Positions 1 to 8,549 of a DNA stretch of 64,000 bases are shown one piece after another. Location of the stretch: contig NZ_CACSIK010000003.1 of assembly GCF_902705875.1 (NCBI RefSeq), positions 1 through 64,000 on the forward strand. Reading direction: 5' to 3'. The first letter of the stretch is position 1, and the number at the start of each line of letters is the position of its first letter. The DNA is from Zhongshania aliphaticivorans (GTDB taxonomy: Bacteria; Pseudomonadota; Gammaproteobacteria; Pseudomonadales; Spongiibacteraceae). The translations under genes were made by a program, and so were the position numbers. The notes under the pieces were generated by a model. The model was not told the DNA's origin. It ran no database searches and saw only the letters and a program-made list of their open reading frames with translations.

Positions 1-60
1 AACTCAAAACCGCCGGGGTTTTGATGTCGCTTAGGTTGTTGCCCTTAAGCGAGGAGGCGT

Positions 61-88
61 ATTATATATACTTAATCCTCCGTGGCAA
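61..88 (-). promoter_or_regulatory. Stable-RNA promoter P2, firing leftwards
   Basis: Read on the minus strand there is a -35 TTGCCA (83-88), a 16-base spacer and a perfect -10 TATAAT (61-66). It is followed directly by ACGCCTCC, a GC-rich discriminator of the kind found at growth-rate-controlled rRNA and tRNA promoters. Downstream, towards base 1, two small hairpins follow (stems 5-11/17-23 and about 29-35/44-51), and no RNA gene body is visible before the window edge. The gene served is therefore inferred: an rRNA or tRNA operon just outside the window to the left. Confidence 0.7.
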
Positions 89-179
89 GTAGTTTTTTAA
101 ACTTTCTTGCCGCCTCAACCGCTTCGTTTTCTTGCTTACCTCACCTCGGTGAAGTCCGCGTCAGCAGTTGAGGAGGCGC

Positions 180-207
180 ATTATAGAGATGGCAGACTGA
201 GAGTCAA
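180..207 (-). promoter_or_regulatory. Stable-RNA promoter P1, firing leftwards
   Basis: The minus strand carries -35 TTGACT (202-207), a 16-base spacer and -10 TATAAT (180-185), followed by the discriminator GCGCCTCC. The same -10 plus GCGCC arrangement is seen at E. coli rrn P1. Upstream (208-245) the minus strand is A-rich with A/T tracts, like an UP element, and overlaps the 3' end of msrQ. With P2 about 119 bases downstream this is a tandem P1-P2 layout. The 1-214 stretch holds no protein gene that I can support. Confidence 0.75.
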
Positions 208-214
208 CTTCTTT

Positions 215-811
215 CTACAATCTTTTTCGAAGTTTTTGAAATCGTTGAAAAAGTAAGCAAATTATAAGCACTGCATACAAGGCCGCATCAAAGTAACTCG
301 CGCGAACCTGCCATGCAATATGAAGCCAAGCAAGAAGTACAGAAGGGTATACCAACATATGGAGGCGCACCCAGTTTTTGCGCAACTTCCGCACCGCCCA
401 ATTACTCGACGTCAACGCCAGTGGCACCATCAATAGCCAGGCCGCAAAACCAACAAATATATAGGGGCGTTCTGCCAGCTCTATCTTTGCCAGCTCCCAG
501 TCCCAGGCAAAGAGGTAGGTCGTCACTATCAACAAATGCAAACTGGTATAGAACCACGTAAACAAACCCAACATCCGGCGGAACCGCAACGCCGCCCCCC
601 AGCCCAACCAAGCCCGCATTGGACTAATAGCGAGCGTGAGCACAAATAGGCGTATCGCCCATTCCCCGGTGAGATGAATTAAGGATTTTACTGGGTCAGT
701 ACCAAGGCTCTCTGTCACTACCGCATACACTATATAAACCAAGGGTAGTAAACACAGAAAAAAGACCATGGGCTTCGAAAATCGCCGGAGGTTTGACTTC
801 ATCGCAGACAT
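215..811 (-). CDS. msrQ: MsrQ, haem-binding membrane subunit of the MsrPQ methionine sulfoxide reductase
   Basis: This 198-residue integral membrane protein (formerly YedZ) passes electrons from the respiratory chain to periplasmic MsrP. About five to six hydrophobic segments are visible (roughly residues 16-34, 50-65, 82-102, 117-133, 150-167 and 176-190). The family's haem-ligand histidines are represented by H92 and by the histidines near residues 151 and 163. The start ATG overlaps the stop of msrP by one base (TAATG), so translation is coupled. An alternative ATG lies two codons in. The length matches the family. Its 3' end lies over the A-rich upstream part of the leftward stable-RNA promoter. 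Confidence 0.93.
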   Translation of the reverse strand: MSAMKSNLRRFSKPMVFFLCLLPLVYIVYAVVTESLGTDPVKSLIHLTGEWAIRLFVLTLAISPMRAWLGWGAALRFRRMLGLFTWFYTSLHLLIVTTYLFAWDWELAKIELAERPYIFVGFAAWLLMVPLALTSSNWAVRKLRKNWVRLHMLVYPSVLLAWLHIAWQVRASYFDAALYAVLIICLLFQRFQKLRKRL

Positions 812-1800
812 TAATAATACCGGCGCAAATTCATGCCCTTATACAAACCCGCCACTTGATCACCATAACCATTGAACATTTCCGTCTTAATCCGGCTAGG
901 TCTTAAAAGGCTACTAGGCAGACGCCGCTCATAAGCCTGACTCCAACGAGGATGACTCACCGTGGGGTTCACATTCGCATAAAAACCATACTCACTGGGC
1001 GCAATACTCTCCCAACTGGTTTTGGGACGACTAGATGTAAACCGCAATTTCACTATCGATTTGATACTTTTAAAGCCATATTTCCACGGAACCACCAAAC
1101 GGATAGGAGCACCGTTCTGGTTTGGCAGGGTCTTGCCATACATACCCACACTCATAAATGCGAGAGGATTCATTGCCTCATCCATTCGCAAGCCTTCCGT
1201 ATAAGGCCAATCAATAGTACTAAACGCAGAGCGCTGCCCTCTCATCTCTTCACGGCGATGCAGTGTTGTAAATTCGATATACTTCGCGTCAGACGTTGGC
1301 TCGAATACGCTTATAAGATCTGCAAGCGAAAACCCAACCCACGGAATCACCATTGACCAAGCCTCCACACAGCGAAGCCGATAAATTCGCTCTTCCAGAG
1401 TCATGAGCTTTAAAATATCTTCAAGAGGATAACTACCCGGTTTTGCCACATGCCCTTCAACCTGAACCGACCAAGGGTCAGTTGTTAAGGTGTGAGCGTG
1501 TTTAGCGGGATCGGTTTTATTTGTACCAAACTCATAAAAATTATTATAACTGCTCGCCTCAACAAAACTCGCCGCTTTCTCATCTGTATAGAAAGGGTTG
1601 TCCGCTTTTTTGGCCACCGGACTAAACGCCAAAGCCTGACGAGCATCATCACTAGCAGCTAGACCTACACTAGGCAGCCCCAACCCAGCCATCGCAATGG
1701 CGCCAACACCAAGCCCTTGCATAAATTGTCGACGCTCAAGATAGACACTCTCTGGTGTAATCTCGCTACTCGGTATACCAGAGGGGGAACGAATAAGCAC
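811..1800 (-). CDS. msrP: MsrP, periplasmic molybdopterin-dependent protein-methionine sulfoxide reductase
   Basis: This 329-residue catalytic subunit of MsrPQ repairs oxidised methionines in envelope proteins. A Tat-type signal is visible: the twin arginine in ERRQFMQG (residues 22-29) is followed by a hydrophobic stretch and an Ala-rich cleavage region near residue 48, so it should be exported folded with its molybdopterin cofactor. The sulfite-oxidase-fold motif RLRCVEAWS carries the molybdenum-ligand cysteine at C144. Family-typical segments such as the GAPIRLVVPWKYGFKSIK region are present. It is the first gene of the msrPQ pair. The length agrees with the E. coli protein (334 aa). Confidence 0.95.
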   Translation of the reverse strand: MLIRSPSGIPSSEITPESVYLERRQFMQGLGVGAIAMAGLGLPSVGLAASDDARQALAFSPVAKKADNPFYTDEKAASFVEASSYNNFYEFGTNKTDPAKHAHTLTTDPWSVQVEGHVAKPGSYPLEDILKLMTLEERIYRLRCVEAWSMVIPWVGFSLADLISVFEPTSDAKYIEFTTLHRREEMRGQRSAFSTIDWPYTEGLRMDEAMNPLAFMSVGMYGKTLPNQNGAPIRLVVPWKYGFKSIKSIVKLRFTSSRPKTSWESIAPSEYGFYANVNPTVSHPRWSQAYERRLPSSLLRPSRIKTEMFNGYGDQVAGLYKGMNLRRYY

Positions 1801-1878
1801 GGCATGACTCCCATAAAAGTAATATTAACTACAACCACTATTTAGATGCGTCACACCCGCTTTTGTTACAAACGCAGA

Positions 1879-2694
1879 TTATTTAAACCGGCGATAAATG
1901 GCCTGAACCGGTCCGGACATTGCGTAGACCATCGCGGCAGCCAATAATACCCGCGCCGGATCAACAGAGACCAAGCCAAAAATAAAGACCACGGCTATCA
2001 TCACAACAAAAGGCACTCGCCCACGAAAATCTATGCCCTTAAAGCTGCTATAACGCACATTAAGAATCATCAGCATGCCACACAATGCCATTAACAGCCC
2101 TGCAAACACCTCCAACTCAAAATGCACACCTTTTTCAACCCAACCCTCTTCTGCGCAAACCCAAACCAAGCCAGCCATCACGGCCGCCGCCGCAGGACTA
2201 GCAAGGCCAGTAAAGTAGTTTTTATCGGCGGTATCAATCTGTGTGTTAAATCGCGCCAAACGCAATGCCGCACAAGCCACATAGATAAATGACACAGCCC
2301 AACCAAATTTACCCAAATCCACCAGCGCCCAACTAAACACAACCAAAGCCGGCGCCACACCAAAGGACACCATATCCGCCAAACTGTCGTACTCTGCACC
2401 AAATTTACTTTGCGCATTCATCAATCTGGCGACACGCCCGTCTAAGCCATCAAATACCATAGCCGCAAAAATTGCGATGGCGGCATTTTCAAAATTACCG
2501 TGCATACCCGATATAATGGCAAAGAAGCCGGAAAACAGGGCTGCCGTAGTAAACAAGTTTGGCAGCAGATAAATACCGCGCTTGCGCTCAGTCTTGCCAT
2601 TAACCGACACCTCCTCCTCGTGATCATCGATCAGCAATAAGGCTTCCTTATCAAAGCTCAATTTTGTTTTTTCGCTGTCCGGCTGTTCTGTCAT
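1879..2694 (-). CDS. pssA: CDP-diacylglycerol--serine O-phosphatidyltransferase
   Basis: This 271-residue membrane enzyme condenses CDP-diacylglycerol with L-serine to phosphatidylserine, the precursor of phosphatidylethanolamine. The complete CDP-alcohol phosphotransferase signature is present: D85-G86-x2-A89-R90-x8-G99-x3-D103-x3-D107. It is flanked by several hydrophobic helices over residues 45-270, and an acidic soluble N-terminus of about 40 residues precedes the first helix. This is the integral-membrane type, not the peripheral phospholipase-D-like PssA of E. coli. It lies 47 bases downstream of ilvY on the same strand, and no terminator is visible between them. Confidence 0.93.
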   Translation of the reverse strand: MTEQPDSEKTKLSFDKEALLLIDDHEEEVSVNGKTERKRGIYLLPNLFTTAALFSGFFAIISGMHGNFENAAIAIFAAMVFDGLDGRVARLMNAQSKFGAEYDSLADMVSFGVAPALVVFSWALVDLGKFGWAVSFIYVACAALRLARFNTQIDTADKNYFTGLASPAAAAVMAGLVWVCAEEGWVEKGVHFELEVFAGLLMALCGMLMILNVRYSSFKGIDFRGRVPFVVMIAVVFIFGLVSVDPARVLLAAAMVYAMSGPVQAIYRRFK

Positions 2695-2741
2695 AGGGTG
2701 CTCGACCTGTTAAACCATGTAAAAAGAAACAACATCATAAA

Positions 2742-3653
2742 TTAATTCACTGAGCTGTACGATGACTTGGCACATTCCCAGAATGCTTTAGCAAGCGGAT
2801 TTGATAGACGCTGCTGCAACACAATCACCCCCACCTCCATATTAGGCAACGCGGGCTCCACCGGAACGACCCGTACACGCTCGCGAAGAAAGCTCGTCTC
2901 CAAAACCAACTCAGGCACAATACCAATCCCCAAGCCCAATGCAACCGTACTCACAATCGCCTCGTGACCACTTACCTGCGCATACACACTAGGCTTAATT
3001 TGCTGCTGACGAAACCACTGCTCTATCAATGTTCTTGCCACACCACGCTCAGGCAGTATAAAAGGCAAATCAGCTAGCAGACTTGGCGACAAAACGCCCT
3101 CCATCGCCGCAACTTGCTCATTCACCGCGCAAGGGATATTTGGTATTAGCAAGCGCAGCGGTGAACGCGTCAGCTCTTGATACTGCAAACGGGAAGATAG
3201 CTGCTTAGGCTTAGCGGTAATTCCCACATCTTCGCCGCCCTCAACAATACGCTCAATCGCATCCGCCTGATCACCCGTATGTAATTTCAACTCTATTGCA
3301 GGGTATCGACGCCGAAACACCTCAAGAATATTACTAAGCACACTATAAGACGCTGTTACTGAGCAATACACCTTCAACTCCCCCTGTAATGCTTCTCCTT
3401 GACTGTGCAACCGCTGCAACACCGAGCGCCAATTCACCACAGCCTGCTCGGCATACCCCAAAAACTCTCGACCAGCAGCGCTTAATTGTACCCGTCTATT
3501 ATCTCGCTCAAATAAAGCCACCCCAACCTGCTCCTCTAAGCGCATGATTGACCGACTCACCGCCGACGCACTCAAGTGCATCGCAGCACCCGTACGGCCA
3601 AAATGCAAAGTCCGAGCAAGATCGATAAATATTTCCAACTCTTTTGTATTCAT
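2742..3653 (-). CDS. ilvY: IlvY, LysR-type activator of ilvC
   Basis: This 303-residue LysR-family regulator has an N-terminal winged helix-turn-helix (about residues 1-60, containing LHFGRTGAAMHLSASAVSRS) and a substrate-binding domain from about residue 90. It lies divergently from ilvC. In E. coli the IlvY protein activates ilvC in response to acetolactate and acetohydroxybutyrate, and that arrangement is conserved here. I chose the ATG at 3653 because it gives the family N-terminus (MNTKELE...). A TTG at 3671 would add six residues. The identification rests on the HTH sequence, which resembles E. coli IlvY, and on position. Confidence 0.9.
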   Translation of the reverse strand: MNTKELEIFIDLARTLHFGRTGAAMHLSASAVSRSIMRLEEQVGVALFERDNRRVQLSAAGREFLGYAEQAVVNWRSVLQRLHSQGEALQGELKVYCSVTASYSVLSNILEVFRRRYPAIELKLHTGDQADAIERIVEGGEDVGITAKPKQLSSRLQYQELTRSPLRLLIPNIPCAVNEQVAAMEGVLSPSLLADLPFILPERGVARTLIEQWFRQQQIKPSVYAQVSGHEAIVSTVALGLGIGIVPELVLETSFLRERVRVVPVEPALPNMEVGVIVLQQRLSNPLAKAFWECAKSSYSSVN

Positions 3654-3708
3654 AACAAATATTTCTTTCAAAACGAAGACAATAAGTACAGCGCCACGAT
3701 CATACCGA

Positions 3709-3768
3709 TTTACGCAACACTACATCCACTATATATCATTTTACGCAACATAAAAGCAGTGCTAAAGT
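3709..3768 (+). promoter_or_regulatory. ilvC promoter with a direct-repeat IlvY operator
   Basis: The 11-mer TTTACGCAACA occurs twice in the same orientation, at 3709-3719 and 3740-3750. The copies are offset by 31 bases, close to three helical turns. The second copy contains the -35 (TTTACG, 3740-3745) of a candidate promoter whose -10 is TAAAGT (3763-3768) at 17-base spacing. An activator site abutting a weak -35 is the usual LysR arrangement. The rest of the 3654-3856 gap holds the ilvC leader and its ribosome-binding site AGGAGA (3846-3851). IlvY binding is inferred. Confidence 0.6.
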
Positions 3769-3856
3769 GGCCGCCATTGCTGGGAATGGGTCAAACAACA
3801 CCAACCCATGCGCTAATTTGTCACCCCTTTTACTAAATGCACACTAGGAGAGCCCC

Positions 3857-5332
3857 ATGGGTCAGAATTATTTCAATAGCTTACCGCTTCGCCTTCAACT
3901 CCAAGAACTTGGCAAATGCCGGTTTATGGACCGCAGCGAATTCGCAGACGGCTGCGAATATTTAAAGGGCAAAAAAATTGTCATCATCGGCTGTGGCTCA
4001 CAAGGGCTTAACCAAGGTTTAAATCTTCGCGATTCTGGTCTCGACGTTTCTTATACACTCCGTGCCGAAGCCATCGCTGAAAAGCGCCAAAGCTGGAAGA
4101 ATGCTACTGAAAATGGCTTTACCGTTGGCACCTATGAAGAGCTAGTACCAACTGCCGACGTAGTAATGAACCTGACACCAGACAAGCAACACACTCCCGT
4201 TGTTAATGCAGTAATGCCCTTAATGAAAGAAGGTGCTTGCCTAGATTACGCCCACGGCTTCAACCTTGTTGAAGAAGGCATGCAGATCCGCAAAGACTTA
4301 ACAGTGGTAATGATGTGCCCTAAATGCCCTGGCACAGAAGTACGCGAAGAGTACAAGCGTGGCTTTGGTGTTCCAACGCTTATCGCCGTTCACCGCGAAA
4401 ATGATCCCAAAGGCGAAGGCATGGCCATTGCTAAAGCCTTAGCTTCTGGTACAGGCGGCGATCGCGCCGGCGTTTTGGAGTCATCTCCGATTGCCGAAGT
4501 TAAATCTGACCTAATGGGCGAGCAGACTATTTTATGTGGCATGCTGCAAACAGGCGCCATCCTTTGCTTTGACAAAATGGTTGAGCAAGGCATCGACGCC
4601 GGCTACGCCTCTAAACTTATTCAGTACGGCTGGGAAACTGTCACTGAAGGCCTTAAGTACGGCGGCATCACCAATATGATGGATCGTCTTTCTAACCCTG
4701 CAAAAATCAAAGCATTTGATTTAGCAGAAGAGTTAAAAGACATCATGCGCCCACTGTACGAAAAGCACCAAGACGACATTATCAGCGGTCACTTCTCCAA
4801 GACCATGATGGAAGACTGGGCTAACGACGACAAAAACCTCCACGGCTGGCGTGCAGCAACTGCTGAAACCGCGTTTGAGAAAACGCCAGCAGGCGATGTA
4901 GAAATCAGCGAGCAAGAATACTACGACCACGGCATCTTACTGGTCGCCATGTGTAAAGCCGGTGTTGAACTTGCGTTTGAGTGCATGGTTGCCGCTGGCA
5001 TGGAGCCAGAGTCTGCTTACTACGAGTCTCTGCATGAAACACCGTTGATTGCTAACACCATTGCCCGCCGCAAGCTGTATGAAATGAACGTGGTAATTTC
5101 GGATACTGCAGAATACGGTTGCTATCTGTTCGATCACGCCTGCCGCCCACTGCTAACCGACTTTATGAGCAAAGTCTCTACCGATATTATCGGTAAAGGT
5201 TTGAACATCAAAGACCTAGGCGTAGACAATGCGGAGCTTATTACCGTTAACGCTGAAATCCGCAACCACCCTGTCGAAGTTGTTGGCCGCAGATTGCGCG
5301 GTTATATGACAGCGATGAAGAAAATCGTTTAA
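3857..5332 (+). CDS. ilvC: Ketol-acid reductoisomerase, long (class II) form
   Basis: This 491-residue enzyme catalyses the second step of valine, leucine and isoleucine synthesis: NADPH-dependent isomerisation and reduction of acetolactate or acetohydroxybutyrate. The Rossmann segment [14 protein letters not shown] lies near residues 40-55. Two knotted helical domains follow, the duplication that makes the class II enzyme about 490 residues against 330-340 for class I. The length equals that of E. coli IlvC. The start is supported by AGGAGA six bases upstream. It is divergent from its activator ilvY and has its own terminator at 5371. Confidence 0.97.
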   Translation: MGQNYFNSLPLRLQLQELGKCRFMDRSEFADGCEYLKGKKIVIIGCGSQGLNQGLNLRDSGLDVSYTLRAEAIAEKRQSWKNATENGFTVGTYEELVPTADVVMNLTPDKQHTPVVNAVMPLMKEGACLDYAHGFNLVEEGMQIRKDLTVVMMCPKCPGTEVREEYKRGFGVPTLIAVHRENDPKGEGMAIAKALASGTGGDRAGVLESSPIAEVKSDLMGEQTILCGMLQTGAILCFDKMVEQGIDAGYASKLIQYGWETVTEGLKYGGITNMMDRLSNPAKIKAFDLAEELKDIMRPLYEKHQDDIISGHFSKTMMEDWANDDKNLHGWRAATAETAFEKTPAGDVEISEQEYYDHGILLVAMCKAGVELAFECMVAAGMEPESAYYESLHETPLIANTIARRKLYEMNVVISDTAEYGCYLFDHACRPLLTDFMSKVSTDIIGKGLNIKDLGVDNAELITVNAEIRNHPVEVVGRRLRGYMTAMKKIV

Positions 5333-5370
5333 AACCGATTGCCTAAAAAGCAAAACGTTTAAAACAAAAA

Positions 5371-5396
5371 CGGGCATCATATGGTGCCCGTTTTTT
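5371..5396. terminator. Bidirectional rho-independent terminator after ilvC
   Basis: The stem CGGGCATC/GGTGCCCG (one G-U pair) with loop ATAT at 5371-5390 is followed by six T and preceded by an A-rich run (5361-5370). It can stop ilvC from the left and the convergent thioesterase operon from the right. Confidence 0.85.
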
Positions 5397-5420
5397 CATT
5401 CTGCCAATTAATATACCTGA

Positions 5421-5819
5421 TTACGCCTTTACTAAAAATTGCGCCCGAGCCATGGCAATCGGCGACGCTTCGTCCTCTTGCCACGCGCTGATTCCGACAT
5501 TCATCATCCGCCTTCCAAGATACACCAACTTACAACGAGAATGCGTAGTGACGTACCGACCAGCCCTCACAAAATCCACCGAAAAGTCGACAACCTTAGG
5601 AATGGCCTGGGTTTGATTAAGCTGTAGAACATGGATCATGGCCGATAGCTCCATAAAGCCAGCCAATGCACCACCATGAAGGGCCGGAAGCGTCGGATTA
5701 CCAATATTGGTCTTTTTTACTGGCAGCAAAAAGCAACCAGACTCATCACTGGCAACAATACCGATGGTTTGCGCATAAGGGACACGCTGAATTAGCTGCT
5801 GCAATTCTGAGCTATTCAT
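5421..5819 (-). CDS. PaaI-type hotdog-fold thioesterase (second of tandem pair)
   Basis: This 132-residue protein has the size and motif of a PaaI/YbgC-like acyl-CoA thioesterase. The signature HGGALAGFMELSA (about residues 48-60) aligns with the family HGGxxxxxxD. Here the catalytic-position aspartate is replaced by glutamate (E57), which also occurs in PaaI relatives. The gene overlaps the upstream thioesterase gene by one base, so the two are translationally coupled and probably form a heteromer or act on the same pathway. The substrate cannot be told from sequence. Its neighbours give no clear pathway. Confidence 0.8.
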   Translation of the reverse strand: MNSSELQQLIQRVPYAQTIGIVASDESGCFLLPVKKTNIGNPTLPALHGGALAGFMELSAMIHVLQLNQTQAIPKVVDFSVDFVRAGRYVTTHSRCKLVYLGRRMMNVGISAWQEDEASPIAMARAQFLVKA

Positions 5820-6337
5820 TAAGATTTCTCCCCCAAAGCTAAGCCTGCTTTTATCGCCGCTTGGGAAGCACGAAAGTCTCGACGCATATCGTCAAACAAA
5901 GCCAACTCCATTCGGAAGAAATTAGCCACAGCCGAGGCAATCGGCTCTTCAGCATCACCATGATGCGCCACCGCGCGAGTAAAAATAACACTTTCAGTAA
6001 TCCGATAAACCTCCGCATCTGCATATACCGTATGCCCTGGTGTGGCTGCACGCATATAATCAACCCGCAGATCGATCGTAGGTGTCATCCCCAAATCATC
6101 CAGCGCTGTTGCTGCCGCAAAACCGCAACAGGTATCCAATAAAGCAGTAATCGCGCCGCCGTGAATAACGCCCGTATCAGGATCACCGATCAGCACCTCG
6201 CTATAGGGCATCGACATGCCGACTTTATGACGACTGACAAACTCTGAGCGAATCCCCAAGGTGGTGAAATGGTCACCCTCATTTCCGGTCAACACCGAAT
6301 CGACAAAACAGTGTAATTCTTCAAAATCTAAAGCCAT
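5819..6337 (-). CDS. PaaI-type hotdog-fold thioesterase (first of tandem pair)
   Basis: This 172-residue hotdog-fold protein carries the classical motif HGGAITALLDTCCG (around residues 60-73) with the expected aspartate, followed by the central helix and a five-strand sheet ending near residue 150. The last 25 residues form a charged helical tail. The family hydrolyses aryl- or acyl-CoA thioesters in the cytoplasm, and the substrate here is unknown. It is the promoter-proximal gene of a two-gene operon with the thioesterase ending at 5421. It may have arisen with that neighbour by duplication and divergence. Confidence 0.82.
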   Translation of the reverse strand: MALDFEELHCFVDSVLTGNEGDHFTTLGIRSEFVSRHKVGMSMPYSEVLIGDPDTGVIHGGAITALLDTCCGFAAATALDDLGMTPTIDLRVDYMRAATPGHTVYADAEVYRITESVIFTRAVAHHGDAEEPIASAVANFFRMELALFDDMRRDFRASQAAIKAGLALGEKS

Positions 6338-6420
6338 TAACTACCCCAAAAACCGATACCGCGCACATCATAAACACTTGCAAACACAAATTGCACAATA
6401 GACACTTTATTAATGAGCAT

Positions 6421-6451
6421 AAAAAAGCCGCTATCCAATATGAATAACGGC
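6421..6451 (-). terminator. Rho-independent terminator after the symporter operon
   Basis: On the minus strand the stem GCCGTTAT/ATAGCGGC (6427-6434 with 6444-6451, one mismatch) is followed by six T (complement of 6421-6426). It lies 23 bases past the symporter stop. Confidence 0.7.
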
Positions 6452-6473
6452 TCTGAGCCAGAACTCAACAGTT

Positions 6474-8183
6474 CTAATGAACCTGCGCTACACCAGCCCC
6501 CTGTGGATAACGAATACTCTCAACCATATCTTGCACATCTTGCGGTGGAGCAGGGGTTAAATGACACACTACAGCGGCAACCACAAAATTAACAATCATG
6601 CCTAAAGTACCAATCCCTTCTGGCGACACGCCAAACCACCAATTCTCTGGCACGCTGGCTGCAGGATTAATAAATTTAAAATACACAATATACGCAACAG
6701 TAAACAGAAGGCCACTAACCATACCTGATATAGCACCCTGCTTGTTCATGCGCTTATAAAATATACCTAGGATAATCGCTGGGAAGAAGCTCGACGCCGC
6801 CAAGCCAAAGGCAAAAGCCACAACCTGCGCGACAAACCCCGGCGGATTAATCCCGAGATAACCAGCAATACACACTGCCACCGCTGCCGCACCGCGAGCA
6901 TATCTTAGCTCTAACTTATCCGAGATATTCGGCATCAAATTTCGTTTTAATAAATCATGAGAAATAGAGGTCGAGATAACTAATAGTAAGCCTGCTGACG
7001 TCGACAAGGCTGCGGCTACGCCACCAGCCGCGACCAAAGCAATAACCCAAGCAGGAAGGTCTGCAATTTCAGGGTTGGCCAAGACCATAATATCTCGGTC
7101 GATATGCATCTCGTTGCGCTCGTCCCCAGAATAGAACATACGTCCATCATTGTTCTTGTCTTCCCAGCCAATCAAGCCGGTTTTTTCCCAATTACTGACC
7201 CAGGTAGGCGCTTCGCTATATTCCGTTCCCTGACTGTCTGCTCCGTTAATCGTGGTAATCATATTCAACCGGGCAAAACCAGCAATCGCAGGCGCCGTGG
7301 TATACAACACAGCAATGAATATTAAAGCCCAACCCGCAGATTTACGTGCGTCCTTTACTTTAGGTACTGTAAAGAAGCGGACAATCACATGAGGTAAGCC
7401 AGCAGTACCCACCATTAAAGCTGCGGTGATAAACAACACATCGATCGTAGATTTAGTACCGCTGGTGTAAGCTGCGAAGCCTAACTCAGCAGATAAACCA
7501 TCAAGTTTATCTAGCAGATGCACTCCTGACCCGTCCGCTAAAGTTGCACCAAAACCAAACTGCGGAATAACATGCCCAGTAACCATGATCGAAATAAAAA
7601 TCGCTGGTACTAGATACGCCATCATCAGCACGCAGTATTGAGCAACCTGAGTATAGGTTATGCCTTTCATCCCTCCTAATACAGCATAGAAAAACACGAT
7701 TGCCATACCCAACATCACCCCGGTCGTGATATCAACCTCTAGGAAACGGCTGAATACCACACCAACCCCGCGCATTTGCCCTGCCACATAAGTGAAGGAC
7801 ACAAAAATAGCACAGATAACTGCCACTGTTCGCGCAGTCTGGGAGTAATAACGATCACCAATAAAGTCCGGCACCGTAAACTTTCCAAACTTTCTTAAAT
7901 AAGGTGCGAGGCAAAGTGCTAATAACACATAGCCACCGGTCCAGCCCATGAGATACACGGCACCGTCATAACCCATAAACGAAATCAAACCCGCCATAGA
8001 TATAAACGAGGCCGCGCTCATCCAGTCAGCAGCCGTCGCCATACCATTAACAACAGGATGCACACCACCGCCAGCAACGTAGAATTCTTTTGTTGAACCA
8101 GCGCGGCAGTAGATTGCGATACCGATATACAAAACAAAACTCAAGCCGACAATTAAAAACGTCCAAATTCTAATATCCATCAT
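6474..8183 (-). CDS. Sodium:solute symporter, large subunit (VC_2705 / ActP-like family)
   Basis: This 569-residue inner-membrane transporter of the SSS/SLC5 family has about 13 hydrophobic segments and the conserved core AADWMSAASFISMAGLI near residue 50. A roughly 80-residue hydrophilic insertion (about residues 305-375, rich in D/N/E) lies between helices and is characteristic of the two-subunit VC_2705 type. The small DUF4212 protein six bases upstream is the expected partner. Family members include acetate and other monocarboxylate permeases. Acetate or a short-chain carboxylate is the likely substrate here, because the same region encodes acetyl-CoA synthetase and its probable regulators. 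The exact substrate is inferred. Confidence 0.88.
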   Translation of the reverse strand: MMDIRIWTFLIVGLSFVLYIGIAIYCRAGSTKEFYVAGGGVHPVVNGMATAADWMSAASFISMAGLISFMGYDGAVYLMGWTGGYVLLALCLAPYLRKFGKFTVPDFIGDRYYSQTARTVAVICAIFVSFTYVAGQMRGVGVVFSRFLEVDITTGVMLGMAIVFFYAVLGGMKGITYTQVAQYCVLMMAYLVPAIFISIMVTGHVIPQFGFGATLADGSGVHLLDKLDGLSAELGFAAYTSGTKSTIDVLFITAALMVGTAGLPHVIVRFFTVPKVKDARKSAGWALIFIAVLYTTAPAIAGFARLNMITTINGADSQGTEYSEAPTWVSNWEKTGLIGWEDKNNDGRMFYSGDERNEMHIDRDIMVLANPEIADLPAWVIALVAAGGVAAALSTSAGLLLVISTSISHDLLKRNLMPNISDKLELRYARGAAAVAVCIAGYLGINPPGFVAQVVAFAFGLAASSFFPAIILGIFYKRMNKQGAISGMVSGLLFTVAYIVYFKFINPAASVPENWWFGVSPEGIGTLGMIVNFVVAAVVCHLTPAPPQDVQDMVESIRYPQGAGVAQVH

Positions 8184-8189
8184 TTCCCC

Positions 8190-8456
8190 CTAGTCTTCTT
8201 GGACATCGTATTTTTCGTCGAGCTTATTCATTTTGTAAACGTACACAAAAATCAGCACCACAAACGAGTAAATAGATCCCTGCTGCGCAAACCAAAAACC
8301 CAATTTAAATCCAAAAAATTGAATCTGATTTAATGTATCAGCCAAAATAATCCCGAAGCCAAAAGACACTAGGGCCCATATGAATAGCAAACTAAGCAAG
8401 AGTTTTATATTCTCCCGCCAGTATGCTTTTGCAAGTTCTTTGGAATGAAACGCCAT
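8190..8456 (-). CDS. DUF4212 small subunit of the sodium:solute symporter
   Basis: This 88-residue protein has two hydrophobic helices (about residues 19-40 and 50-74) and a charged C-terminus. It is the small partner that precedes VC_2705-type symporters and is needed for or assembled with them. The ribosome-binding site AGGAGA sits seven bases before the ATG. A probable -10 (TATAAG on the minus strand, 8480-8485) and an upstream palindrome (8521-8534) make this the first gene of the symporter operon. Confidence 0.88.
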   Translation of the reverse strand: MAFHSKELAKAYWRENIKLLLSLLFIWALVSFGFGIILADTLNQIQFFGFKLGFWFAQQGSIYSFVVLIFVYVYKMNKLDEKYDVQED

Positions 8457-8520
8457 TGTTATTCTCCTGTTATTTTCGTCTTATACCTGAAGCATTACAG
8501 CATTGATGCCCACCGACCAT

Positions 8521-8534
8521 TCGACCTTAGTCGA
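8521..8534. promoter_or_regulatory. Palindromic operator copy 3, upstream of the symporter operon
   Basis: TCGACCTTAGTCGA is a near-perfect inverted repeat of the form TMGACMNNRGTCKA, shared with 9975, 10014 and 16391. Its centre is about 45 bases upstream of the candidate -10 at 8480-8485. It overlaps a second perfect palindrome, CTTAGTCGACTAAG (8526-8539). CrbR-type binding is inferred, not shown. Confidence 0.5.
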
Positions 8535-8549
8535 CTAAGCAGAAAACCG

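Noticed and set aside
952..1356. 134-codon frame on the plus strand
   Set aside because: It is the antisense of msrP, with no ribosome-binding site and His/Arg/Ile-rich shadow composition.
5371..5396. Riboswitch-like element around the ilvC end
   Set aside because: It is a simple terminator hairpin after the stop codon, with no additional conserved structure.
8526..8539. Perfect palindrome CTTAGTCGACTAAG as a terminator for the porin gene
   Set aside because: There is no T-tract on the minus strand and the stem is short. It overlaps the shared operator pattern and is better read as a regulatory site.
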